Source: Rapana venosa
Lineage: Eukaryota; Mollusca; Gastropoda; Neogastropoda; Muricidae
Assembly: GCA_028751875.1 (NCBI GenBank)
Contig: CM054145.1
Coordinates: 2,711,064-2,775,063 of the forward strand
Direction: 5' to 3'
Length of the DNA: 64,000 nucleotides
Part shown: one piece after another, positions 12,576 through 64,000 of the stretch
Layout: each line of letters begins with the position of its first letter
How positions within the stretch are numbered: the first letter of the stretch is position 1
Notes under the pieces: model-generated
The model's database searches: none
The model's input: only the letters and a program-made list of their open reading frames with translations
Told to the model about the DNA's origin: nothing
Position numbers and translations under genes: made by a program

Positions 12576-13310
12576 TCATGCTGCAGTTGACAGGCCTACT
12601 CTTCTGGGAATGGTGGGTGGGTTTTTATCTCATGCAGGATGGATGCCAGGTATAGCCCGCCGCAGTGTTGATTCTAGAGTGCGCCCTTGCGGGATTCCCG
12701 CATTTTTTGCAAAATTGCCCAAAAGGACGTGGGCAGTGCGCCCTAACGTTTTTTGAACAAACAGTGCGCCATGGCAACTGCCGTTTGTATAATCTCTAAG
12801 CGCAACTTCCGCCGAAGTTCTCTGATGATGCTTCTGGTTGGCTAAGCGCCTCACTTTTGACCAATCACAGAAACTGTAGTTCGTCCTTGTCACTTCCTGC
12901 GGTGATCATTATGGGGTAGGCTACCCCAGGGGCCCCAAGATTTTCTGATTCACCTACAAGCCCTCAAGGGGCTTCTCCTGCACTGTTGTCTTCTTCGTTT
13001 ATGTCATCTTCCAAGAAGCCTTGTACTCCAGAAACAAGTGATGTGATTGGAACAGAGATCCTTGAGGAGATAGCAGACGAGGCCCAACAGGTTGGTAGAT
13101 CTGGCAAGACAAGTAGTCCTGGCTTGAGAACAGTGATCATGACGTGCAGTAGACTATCGTCTGTGTATCAAACATGGAAAGAACAATGCCTTCACTAAAG
13201 GAGGTTGTGCTAATTACAGAACATCACTTAAAGCATCGTGCAAAAACACTGATGATCATCAGGAGGTTGTACAAGATGAAACTCTTCAGAAAGACTGCCA
13301 TCAGATAGGC

Positions 13311-13314
<4 letters not shown>

Positions 13315-13402
<88 letters not shown>

Positions 13403-13672
13403 GAATGTACATATGGGGAAAAAACCCGGACAAGTATTTGACATTGACTTTAACCTGTCATCTAAATCTAGATCTAGATCTCTGAATGTGGAAATACAAA
13501 TTTGACCTCTCTCTCTATGTGTGTGTCTCTCTTTCTCTCTCCCCTATGTACCATGTGGGGTTGGGGGTTGGGACAGAAACAAGACTGATATTGGCTTTAA
13601 CTTGTGTAGATCTAGATCTATTTCTGAATGGGGAAATACAAAGTCAGTCTCTCTCTCTCTCTCTCTCTCTCC

Positions 13673-13732
<60 letters not shown>

Positions 13733-13855
13733 CTCTCTCTCTCTCAATGTGTGATCTTGGGGAGGTGGGGGGAACAAGACTTTGACATTGGCTTTATCTA
13801 GATCTAGACCTAGATCTATCTGTGAATGTGGAAATACAAATTTGGCCTTCCCTCT

Positions 13856-13910
<55 letters not shown>

Positions 13911-14075
13911 GTACCATAGACACAAGAAAAAAAACAAAACTTTGATATTGGCTTTTACCTCTTGTCTCATCTAGATCTATCTCACCAACTCTGTGGAAAT
14001 ACAAATGTGACTTTGACTCCTCTCCCCCACTCTTTCTCCTCTCTCCCCTCTACCCCCATCTCTCTCCCCTGTGTC
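13315..14075. repeat. Composite minisatellite with CT arrays and AGATCT palindromes
   Basis: Roughly four to five copies of a unit containing gaatgtggaaatacaaattt, a CT array, a gtaccatgtgggg-like block, ttgacattggctttaac and ctagatctagatct. Copy length varies with the CT tract. Confidence 0.85.
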
Positions 14076-14238
14076 ACAAGTGCTTACTGCAAATTAACTG
14101 AAACATTTAAAGTGAATATTTAATCCTTTCTGCCAACCTATCTGCTTGTTTGTTTTGTTTCTCTTCCTTGAAAAAATAGCAGAAACTAAGAGTACTGAGG
14201 ATACTGTAAGCAAATACTACTTGTCCCCTTTTTATGAA

Positions 14239-14257
14239 GGGGGGGGGGGGGGGGGGC
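14239..14257. repeat. Poly-G run
   Basis: Uninterrupted G run inside the hAT-like element. Confidence 0.9.
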
Positions 14258-14325
14258 AATGCCCCCTTTTTTCATTTTAGGGGCCCTTGGGCCCCTTATT
14301 TTGAAATCTTAGAATCACCACTGTA

Positions 14326-14735
14326 GCTGGGAGGTTAAGACTGTTCAACTTCAGTCCCATGGGTCCATGAAGTCGTGGGTTTGAATCTCTGCGGCATTGG
14401 GTGACTTAAGGATAGTGAATTGTACGATCTCCCAGGTCAACTTCAAGTGCAGACCTGCCAGTGGCTTAATTCCCTTTCTGTATACGTGCAGAAGATCAAA
14501 TATGCGTGTTAATGATCCAGTAAACCATGTCAGCATTTGGTGGGGTACAGAAACACCAACATACCCAGCATACATCCTCGAAGTCAGAGTACCATCAACC
14601 ACCATCAACCTCAAAGTCAGAATGTGTCCACCTTCTTGGTGGGCAAAAACAATTGCATGTAATCACTAATGTATGATGTATGTATACTCAAAACCTCACT
14701 ATTGGTGAACCTCAGAGCTCTAGCTGAAGATCAAG
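14326..14735 (+). repeat. SINE-D, near full-length copy
   Basis: The tRNA-like head has agctgggaggttaagac (A box) and gggtttgaatctc (B box). The body contains ccatgtcagcatttggtggg and acatacccagcatacatcc. The 3' part contains ttggtgggcaaaaaca and ttggtgaacctcagagctct. A reverse full copy lies at 44360-44697. Confidence 0.8.
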
Positions 14736-14789
14736 TCAGTACTGGTTAACTGATGGTTAATTCTAGTTCTCTCTGAAAACACACAGGTC

Positions 14790-14862
14790 TGAGAGGAGAC
14801 TTGAACTTAAGCTCTCAGAGTACCATCAGGTTAAGACTATGACACTAACCACCAGGTTCTCC
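14790..14862 (-). repeat. tRNA-like SINE head (reverse)
   Basis: On the - strand: acctggtggttagtgtcat and gagagcttaagttcaagtc, resembling degenerate A and B boxes. A poly-C run of about 24 follows at 14861-14884. Confidence 0.45.
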
Positions 14863-15179
14863 CCCCCCCCCCCCCCCCCCCCCCTCCAGTGTCTGCCACT
14901 GCACCAAACTTAATTGGAAATGATTACCTCTGGGTGGTGGTCGTTAGTAGCTTGTGAGTTCAGGATATAAAAGGTGATTGTGCTGGAAGGAAAGGCACAT
15001 TCTTTGATCTGAAGAGTAAACAGTCGATTGCTGAGAGAATGGACAGCAGGTGTGGGTATTATTTGTTTTATAAGTTGTTGTTTTTTGGTACTGCCATACA
15101 TTGTCACCCCCTACCCCTCCCAATCTCTTGTCGAAAGGTGTTTGTGATATAAACAGTTGCATTGTTCAGTGTCTCTTTT

Positions 15180-15490
15180 GTCTAACACACTCTCATTCAG
15201 TCACACGCATGCATGCAAGCACCCAGTCATTCAGTGATTTACTCATTCATTCACCTTCTCACACATTCAGTCTCTCTGTCTCTCTCTGACTGTCTGTCTG
15301 TCTGTCTGTCTTTCCCACCTCGTTTTGTCTTTCTTTTACACACACACACATACAATGATACACACACACACGCACGCACGCACGCAACGCACGCACAGCA
15401 CACGCACACGCACACACACACACACACACGCGCACACACGCACACACGCACACACTCTGTCTCTCTCTCTCTCTCATACACACACACATA
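15180..15490. repeat. Simple repeats (ATTC, CTGT, CA, CT)
   Basis: ATTC-rich, CTGT, CA and CT arrays. ORFs here encode only His/Thr/Ser repeats. Confidence 0.85.
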
Positions 15491-15624
15491 ACTCAAAACA
15501 CGTAGAATATGAAAGAGCTATTGCTTTAAAATTAACTTCATTTTTCTTCATTTTTTTTAATCATTCACACTCCTGTATTTCACTTTCGTCTGTTCCATTT
15601 TAGAGATGATGTTTTACCTAAGGG

Positions 15625-15950
15625 ACACAATAACAATAATAGTAATGATGATAATATTAATAATAAAACCAACAGCAATATAATCAACCCCCCAAAAAAG
15701 ATCTCAAATAATGAGACTAGTAGAGCTGGCAACAAAAAGACCAATAAAAAGAATGCCAATAATGATGATATTAGTACTAAAACGTAATACTACCAATACT
15801 ATGACTACATTTATAGTAACAACAGTACCAGAAGCAGGAAAAGCAACAAGAAGAAGAATGTTAATAGTCAGGATGATGATAATAACAAATCACCATTACA
15901 TACCCCCCCAAAAAAAACACCAACAACAACAACTTCATCCATCCATTTTC
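15625..15950. repeat. A-rich ATA/ATG low-complexity region
   Basis: Irregular trinucleotide-like A-rich sequence (aataataatgatga type). No gene signal. Confidence 0.7.
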
Positions 15951-16182
15951 AACATGACATAGGCTCAAAAGACAGAGAATTGAAAGGAGGAGGAAAGGAG
16001 TTTGTGTGGTGGGTAAAACTAAACAGTGTAAAACACACAGTGTGTTGGAAGGGCAGCAACAGTGGAATGTAAGCTTACTTAACAACAGCAGGAGGACCCT
16101 TAGACCTTCACTTCATGAGTAAAGCCCAGGAATTAAGGTGTGACTGCCTGACATACTTCATACTGTAGGCAACCAAGGCAGG

Positions 16183-16237
<55 letters not shown>

Positions 16238-16440
16238 GTGTTTTGTTGTGTTGTGTGTGTGTGTGTTGTGTTGTGTGTGTTTTGTGTGTGTGTGGTTATG
16301 TTGTGTTGTGTTTTGTGTGTGTGGGTGTTGTGGTTTTATTTGTTGTGGGTTTTGGGGTGTGTGTGTGTGTGTGTGTGTGTGTTGTGGTTTGAGTTGTGTG
16401 TGTGTGTTGTGTGTGTGGTGTTGGTTTGATTGTGTGTGTG
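16183..16440. repeat. TG/TTG microsatellite
   Basis: Pure TG for about 53 bp, then TG interrupted by TTG and TTTG blocks. Confidence 0.92.
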
Positions 16441-16465
16441 TTTCTGAGAGAGAAGGAGACTCAGA

Positions 16466-16521
16466 GAGTCAAAGTCATACTACTTTAATCATCCCATGAA
16501 GGGCAGTTACAACACTGACAG
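16466..16521. repeat. Interspersed repeat fragment, same as 1995-2055
   Basis: catcccatgaagggcagtta and cactgacagg match the fragment at about 2018-2053. Confidence 0.5.
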
Positions 16522-16589
16522 GCTCAGTTTTCTGTCTCAGAAGGGAGAGAGAGAGAGAGAGCGTGCATGTGTGTGAGTGTGTGTGTAAG

Positions 16590-16825
16590 TCCGACTTGTC
16601 TCTCTCTCTCTCTCAGTCTCTCTCTCTCTCTCTCTCTCAAGTCTCTGTTTCATTGTCTTGTCTCGTCTCTCTGTCTCAACTCTCTCTGTGTGTGTTCCTC
16701 TGTGTCCTTTCCTCATGCTCTCTTTGTCCTATCTATTCTTGTCTCTCTATCCCTTTCTGTTTTAGATTCCATTTATAAAACTCTTTGCCTGGACGACCCC
16801 CCTTCCCCCCCCCCCCCCCCCCTCA
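16590..16825. repeat. CT-rich tract and poly-C
   Basis: CT arrays at 16598-16640 and a C run at about 16805-16822. Confidence 0.85.
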
Positions 16826-17204
16826 CTACCTTCAGTCCTTTTTATCATTAAATGTTCTTTTCGCTCCCGTTTTTTTCTTTTCAGTGACATTCTGTCTTGT
16901 CCTTTGTGTCTCTGATTCCCGTCTGACCAAGTTTTGCTTGTCCTGCCTCTGTTTAGTCTGTCAATCTGTCTGTGTCTGTCTAGAGCTCCGTCTCTCTAAC
17001 ACACACATATATATGCACATGCACATACACATGCATGCACGAGCACACACACACACGCGCACGCATGTGCACACACACACATGGATGGCTTGATGAACAA
17101 AACAGCAATTATTTTATGCATTGCTTACTCAATGTACCATCAGGAAATAAGATTTAGACCTTGTCTTTGACTCTCTCTTTCTCTCTTTTAGTTTGACTTT
17201 TACA

Positions 17205-17234
17205 CAGACACACAGACACACACGCACACACACA

Positions 17235-17325
<91 letters not shown>

Positions 17326-17405
17326 AACTTCACAACTCAACCCCCCCCCCCCCTCCTCACACCCATACACACACATGCACACACATGTAGACACTCACTC
17401 ACACA

Positions 17406-17460
<55 letters not shown>

Positions 17461-17484
17461 CACACACACACACACACACACACA

Positions 17485-17522
<38 letters not shown>

Positions 17523-17596
17523 AACTTCACAACTCAACCCCCCCCCCCCCTCCTCACACCCATACACACACATGCACACACATGTAGACACTCACT

Positions 17597-17678
<82 letters not shown>

Positions 17679-17705
17679 CACACACACACACACATTCACA
17701 CACTC
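17205..17705. repeat. Duplicated CA/CT/poly-C block
   Basis: cccaacttcacaactcaac, a C run, cctcctcacacccatac and cacatgtagacactcactca occur at 17323 and again at 17520, 197 bp apart, each flanked by CT and CA arrays. Confidence 0.9.
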
Positions 17706-17994
17706 TTGGTCAGACACTTACTATACTACTCAGTAACATAGCTCCAGACATGTTTTGAGATGGAAATAAAGAAAGGTGACTGAAATAGTAAGGAAAGAGG
17801 CATACAATACCTACACGTGCCAACAGGCAGGCAGGCAGGCAGGCATATCCTTTTACCCCAAACCCTTTTCATGGGTTTGAAGGGTAGGGGGAGCTGAGGA
17901 AGAGATTGGAGAAGGGTTTGTGTGTGTGTGTTCGATTTCATTGTAGGTCTTTTCACAAAATGTGATATGAGACACATTAAGGGAAAAAGAAAGT

Positions 17995-17997
<3 letters not shown>

Positions 17998-18035
<38 letters not shown>
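17998..18035. repeat. Poly-G run of 38
   Basis: Thirty-eight consecutive G residues, the longest homopolymer in the window. Confidence 0.95.
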
Positions 18036-18036
<1 letters not shown>

Positions 18037-18059
18037 AATTCTGGGAGTAAGGTAGGGGA

Positions 18060-19560
18060 TTAATGTATTTTAAAATTTATAATATCTACATAGAACTGTA
18101 AGAAAAAGTAAATACAAATAATTCTTGAGTACAGAATAATAAAAATCCCAATTTCTAACAGAATCTCTGTGTGTGTGCCTTTGTGTGTGTGTTGTATGTG
18201 TGTTTCTGTTTGTGTTGTGTAGTGTTGTGTGGTGGTGTATGTGTGTGTGTGTGTGTGGGGGGGGGGGGTATGGGGGATAGTCCAGGAGCAATTGTGAACT
18301 GGAACTTGATTTTGTGAAGAGGTTGTATTCAATTAAAAAAATTTTTTAAAAAGGTTTTTAGACTTTTGTCCAGAAGTGTGAAAGAAAACTATTGTGCCTT
18401 TTTAAAAAAAATTTAAATGTCTTTTATGGTTCTTTTTCCTTTTTTTTCCCCTTCTCTCGTTCATTCTTGCTGGGTTTTTTTCATTTTTCATGTTTGTTCT
18501 TTTTCTTCATTTCAGTTTCTTTTTTCTTATTTTGTGGCTTTTTCCCTTCTTTTCCTATCTATAGAACTAGAAGGAAATGTCTGTCTGTTGGTATTGGAGA
18601 AAAATTGACCAATCAAATATTTGTTAAGGTCGGGACAGTGTGTGTAAAGTGCGTTTGCGTGTGTGGGTCTGTTGGTGAGTGAGTGAGTGAGTGTGTGAGT
18701 TACTGAGTGTGTGAGTCAGTGAGTGTGTGAGAGAAAGAAAGAGAGAGGGGGGAGGGTGGTGGCAGGCAGACAAACACCCAGAGTTGTATGGATGCATGAG
18801 TCTGTTTATAAAAGTGTAACTGCAAGTGTGCACGTGTGTATGTGCATATGTGTTTATGCTCACGTTCATACTTTTTTGTGTGCACAAGGTTGACCTTGTC
18901 AAATCTTGTATGTTGGGTCTTTTCTTTCTTATGAATGGTTTAAATAGACATTTGAAAGGTGATCAGTGATATATGTGCATTGAAATGTGTGAAATGTGAT
19001 ATGTCGCTGCTGTGAATTTGAATACAACCTTTATTACAGTAGAACTTGAATGGATCACTAAAAAAACCCCAACAACAACAACAACAAAACCTGAACGAAA
19101 AACAAACAAAAAAGAAAACCCCAGAAGAAGAAAAAGAAAAAAAAGGAACACTTATGTTGTTTGCATTCATGATTGTTTATGTCCACATCTGGTATGATAT
19201 GTGTTGGTATTATTCATGATTATATTATTCATGTGGAGACTTGTTCATTGGCATACAGATTACTTATTATGTTATTGTTAAGGACATGAGTACATGTGTG
19301 TGTATGTGCATGTCAATACATATATTATATACTCATTAATTCTTACAGACTGTCTGTAAACTTGGGAACAGCATATAATGTGCAGTCACATTTGAGTTTT
19401 TATGTGTATGCTAGCACACACTGGCACATAGTCTCAATTATAGAGGTATTTGATGTACATATGCATCGATAGACAAAGCTCCCCCCCCCCCCCGCCATGC
19501 CTAATAACACATTTGATTTGTATGCATACACCAAACATTCTTTTTTTGCAGGTAGGCATG
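18060..19560. other. Non-coding stretch with short simple repeats
   Basis: TG tract at 18230-18270 ending in poly-G, GAGT array at 18675-18740, A-rich block at 19055-19145. No exon or known repeat recognised. Confidence 0.6.
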
Positions 19561-19565
19561 CATGC

Positions 19566-19785
19566 ATGCACATGCACACATACATACAGAACATCTTGTG
19601 CACAGGTAAAATTTAACCTGTTCCGCTTTTCAAATTAAACCTGTTCCGCTTTTCAGAAGAGTAGGCCATTGTGTGCTGTTGGGAACAGATGACAAAATTT
19701 ACAAAACCGCATGCATATGTGGACTGGATGTAAGAAATTGAAAGCACATAAGTTCTTATTCCTTTGTCCTTGAAATAAAAGGCGC
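19566..19785 (+). repeat. SINE-C copy with internal duplication
   Basis: cagaacatcttgtgcaca, then aacctgttccgcttttca twice in a row (about 19614 and 19637), then ggccattgtgtgctgttggg and ggactggatgtaaga. Confidence 0.85.
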
Positions 19786-19789
19786 CCCC

Positions 19790-19922
19790 CAAAAAAAACC
19801 CAACAAAAACCAACCAAACAAAAAACATCAAAACAACAACAACAAAACAACCCAAACAAAACAAACAAAAACAACACAACACCCCCCCCCCATAAAAAAC
19901 AAAAAAAAACCCACCCCACTCT

Positions 19923-19985
<63 letters not shown>

Positions 19986-20025
19986 CCCATTTCTTGTTCT
20001 TTTTTTGGGGGGTGGGGGGGGGGGG
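19790..20025. repeat. CAAAA-rich tract, CT microsatellite and poly-G
   Basis: AAACC/CAAAA-rich block to 19918, CT array at 19918-19981 and a G-rich run at 20005-20028. Confidence 0.85.
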
Positions 20026-20294
20026 GGAGCAGAAGGGCTTAGCCTTTACTTTAGCCTTTTCAGTGTGGCAGTCAGGAACCGTGACCTTTGAAATCCCACA
20101 AGAGCTTTAAACGACAAGAAGGCAGAAAGTGACAAAAGCTTCAAGACAAAGCCTGGTTTTAACATCCTCACCACAGGAACTAAACATTCTGAAAGCCCTC
20201 AGGCACTCTTCCTGTACAGATTACCCTCCCCCCCTCCCCTCTTGATTCAATACACCCTTTATCAAATATTTTGAATCAGTAGTTTTTGGATTAG

Positions 20295-20296
<2 letters not shown>

Positions 20297-20340
<44 letters not shown>
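20297..20340. repeat. TA microsatellite
   Basis: TA repeats for about 40 bp; a shorter one lies at 20648-20676. Confidence 0.9.
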
Positions 20341-21171
20341 TAAATATAAAACTATATATGCTGAACTTGACCTCGGTAATCTTTTTAGCGTATAAACTGA
20401 ATAGCTCAGTTGGACAGGTTTTTTTGATTGAAGGTACCCATCATGGATATATTCATGTATATAATATAAATGTATATTTGACCTTCTTACCCCACCCCCC
20501 CCCCCCAAAAAAAAAAAAAAAAAAAAGAGATAGAAACCCACAAGCAAAAAAGAAGTAAAGAATTTAGGAAACTGGAGTGGAGGATTGTCCATTAGACAGA
20601 AAAAATGTGCAGCACAACTGTGACCTTAAGCTATGATGTATCATTCATATATATAATTATATATATATATATATTCAGTTTGGTATAATTTGAGATAAGT
20701 CATGCATCACTTTCAATGTTGACCTTTACGCCATGGTTTGGCAACACTTTACTGGCACACCCTGGCAGTGGGGGTATGTGTACATGTATGTAGACCTACA
20801 CTGAGCATCCTGCTGAAAGGAGTGTTGCTTGCTAATTACTGCGCTTTGCTAATGGACATTGATAATTGCATTGATCAGCTCACTTCTAGAGATTAGTGCT
20901 GATCTGCTGGTTTTGTTTTAAACTGGATTGCAAAGTGTTCAGAGTTCTGTGTGTGTGTGTGTTATCTTCAGTTTAACGTCTATTCACATTTAGTGATTTT
21001 AGACGTGAAAAAGTAGTCTAAGTAAGAGAATGCAAACATTAACAGAAAAATGTCAGATGACAGTACTGAATGAAAACTAACTTTAACATACTACAAAAAC
21101 TGAACTATCAACTACAAAAACTGAACTATCGGACTTCTTATCAATCCTAACTTAATGTCCTACAGTAACAA

Positions 21172-21330
21172 TGTGTGTGTGTGTATGTGTGTGTGTAGTG
21201 TGTGTGTGTTTGTGTGTGTGTGTAGTGTGTTGTGTGTGTAGTGTGTGTGTGTGTAGTGTGGGTGTGTGTAGTGTGTGTGTGTGTAGTGTGTGGGTGTGTG
21301 GTTGTGTGAGTGTGTGTGTTGGGGGTGGGT
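21172..21330. repeat. TG/TAG microsatellite
   Basis: TG arrays broken at intervals by TAG. Confidence 0.9.
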
Positions 21331-21462
21331 AGACCTGTAGGCTTGTCATCAAGGAATGCTGTGATGGGGAGTGTAGACAGGTCTGTCAAGAGACCAGGTC
21401 ATAGGCCTAGTGGAAGTGTGGGAACAGCATCTGGTTTTCATCCTCGACCATTCCTCCTTAGG

Positions 21463-21758
21463 GTTACTGGGGATCTGTCAGTAGAAATAGCATCCCTTCT
21501 GAAAATTCTGTGCTAGGAATTCCTTGTTTTCAATCCCTCTCTTTGTTTCTGCTTCGTTTTCTTCCCGTCACCTCCATCTTGTCTCTTTTTTTTGGGTCAG
21601 TTCTCCTGCTTTTTTCCCAAAAGACTTAAAAGGACAATTCTCTCCCATGCTGAAGTCAGATGCGCTGGGCCTGACTTGTTGGGCACTTAATGGCAGTGCA
21701 GTGCATTTTTGCTCATGGCAGACAACAGTAGCTGCTGTCTGAGCATTCATAAAGAAGT
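21463..21758 (+). repeat. SINE-B copy
   Basis: attctgtgctaggaattcct, gctgggcctgacttgt and cagcagtgcagtgca-like segments, matching 8270-8607 over most of its length. Confidence 0.8.
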
Positions 21759-21909
21759 TATAATTTAACTTTGTCTAAAAAAATGCGAAATGTAGAACAT
21801 GTTATCTTTTGCAGCCAGTCACATAATTATCACATCACTTCACAATACTGCATGACATAGGACAGTATCATAGGTCTACCATCCAGTAAATTTTTTTTTA
21901 AAGGACTTG

Positions 21910-22075
21910 ATATGACTTGACTTTTTCTTTAACTCTGTGAAGAGTTATACAGTTGAGACATTGCACTGTCATTTCTAGCAGTGTGTGGTGGGACAGTTGA
22001 ACCTGGCAGAGCCCATCCCTCTCCAGGTAGCAGGATGCATGCTGGGTATGTTCGTGTCACTCATCCCAATGGTCA
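21910..22075 (-). repeat. SINE-E copy (reverse)
   Basis: tatgacttgactttttcttt, then gacagttgaacctggcagag, ccatccctctccaggtagca and gatgcatgctgggtatg. Confidence 0.75.
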
Positions 22076-22104
22076 CAGCTGGCCAACAACCTCCACAACA
22101 GGCA

Positions 22105-22348
22105 GAAGGTCTTTTAAATGTGTGTGCAAGATGTTCTTCAAGTGCTTGCATATATAACATGGGGTTTGGATTTATAGGACTTCTCACCCAGAGGACTTTC
22201 AGTGGAGAGGAGTGGATGGATTCAGTACCAGTGTTAACTCTAAGGGGAAAATGATCTCCTCAGACATACAGCTCAGTGGAGACCTGAAGCCACACCCTCG
22301 TTTACTGTCAGAGTAGCTCTAACCACTAGGCTATTACACACCTCCCCC
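22105..22348 (-). repeat. SINE-C-like copy with tRNA-like head (reverse)
   Basis: tgtgtgcaagatgttct lies at the left and a tRNA-like head at the right (- strand: atagcctagtggttagagct). It ends about 80 bp before MICAL exon 1. Confidence 0.6.
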
Positions 22349-22428
22349 CATCCTTTTCATAAAAAATATACATCATTCAGTTTCTGAAAGAAAAATTAAA
22401 ATTGAATTTTTCTCTCTTGTACTTGCAG

Positions 22429-64000
<41,572 letters not shown>

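Larger units (their letters stand above)
12663..14323. mobile_element. hAT-like non-autonomous DNA element (putative)
   Basis: The left end cagtgttgattctaga and the right end, read on the - strand, cagtggtgattctaaga form imperfect terminal inverted repeats. CAGTG-type ends suggest the hAT superfamily. The flanking 8 bp are not identical, so no target-site duplication supports it. The inside holds a short Ser-rich ORF (12986-13198) with no recognised domain and a CT-rich minisatellite. No transposase is visible. Confidence 0.45.

Noticed and set aside
12986..13198. 70-codon Ser-rich frame inside the hAT-like element
   Set aside because: Looks somewhat protein-like (TSDVIGTEILEEIADEAQQ) but has no recognised domain, stops soon and is not in a splice context. 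Not called as a gene.

Overview
The window is animal nuclear DNA, most likely from a mollusc and probably a gastropod. The evidence is one large gene of 22 recognisable exons with consensus GT/AG introns, introns full of CA/TG, CT/GA and TA microsatellites, and many tRNA-headed SINE copies and LINE 3' tails of the kind common in molluscan genomes. No bacterial, viral or CRISPR content is visible. The species-level assignment is inference.

The only protein-coding gene I can support is MICAL, on the + strand from 22429 to past the right edge. It is the actin-oxidising flavoprotein monooxygenase of the semaphorin-plexin pathway. Exons 1-8 (22429-36277) encode a Thr/Ser-rich N-terminal extension and the FAD monooxygenase domain. 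Exons 9-11 (40841-43092) encode the calponin homology domain, exons 12-14 a basic linker, and exons 15-16 (47966-49335) the LIM domain. Exons 17-22 encode a long acidic and Ser/Thr-rich linker. The last exon runs off the window at 64000, so the C-terminal bMERB/Rab-binding domain is not seen. All exon joins except those around exon 20 keep frame and match the family order. The last exon (60579-64000) has five apparent frame breaks, mostly at G or C runs. Long open stretches between them suggest assembly indels more than gene decay.

The first 22.4 kb holds no exon I can defend. It is probably the 5' intron or upstream flank of MICAL, because exon 1 here opens with a strong 3' splice site and has no upstream start codon. 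It is filled with SINEs, microsatellites, homopolymers, a 31-bp minisatellite and a hAT-like terminal-inverted-repeat element.

The most interesting non-gene signals are these: (1) a SINE family fusing a tRNA-like head to a 5S rRNA-like module, with target-site duplications on two copies; (2) tandem arrays placed directly against 3' splice sites in five MICAL introns; (3) a SINE tail ending 24 bp before the LIM exon, which lacks a normal polypyrimidine tract; (4) a cluster of AAGGTCA-type nuclear-receptor half-sites in intron 8; (5) a clean 15-bp target-site duplication around a SINE with a T-rich tail. I use my own labels (SINE-A to SINE-H) for repeat families. They were defined by comparing copies within this window only.
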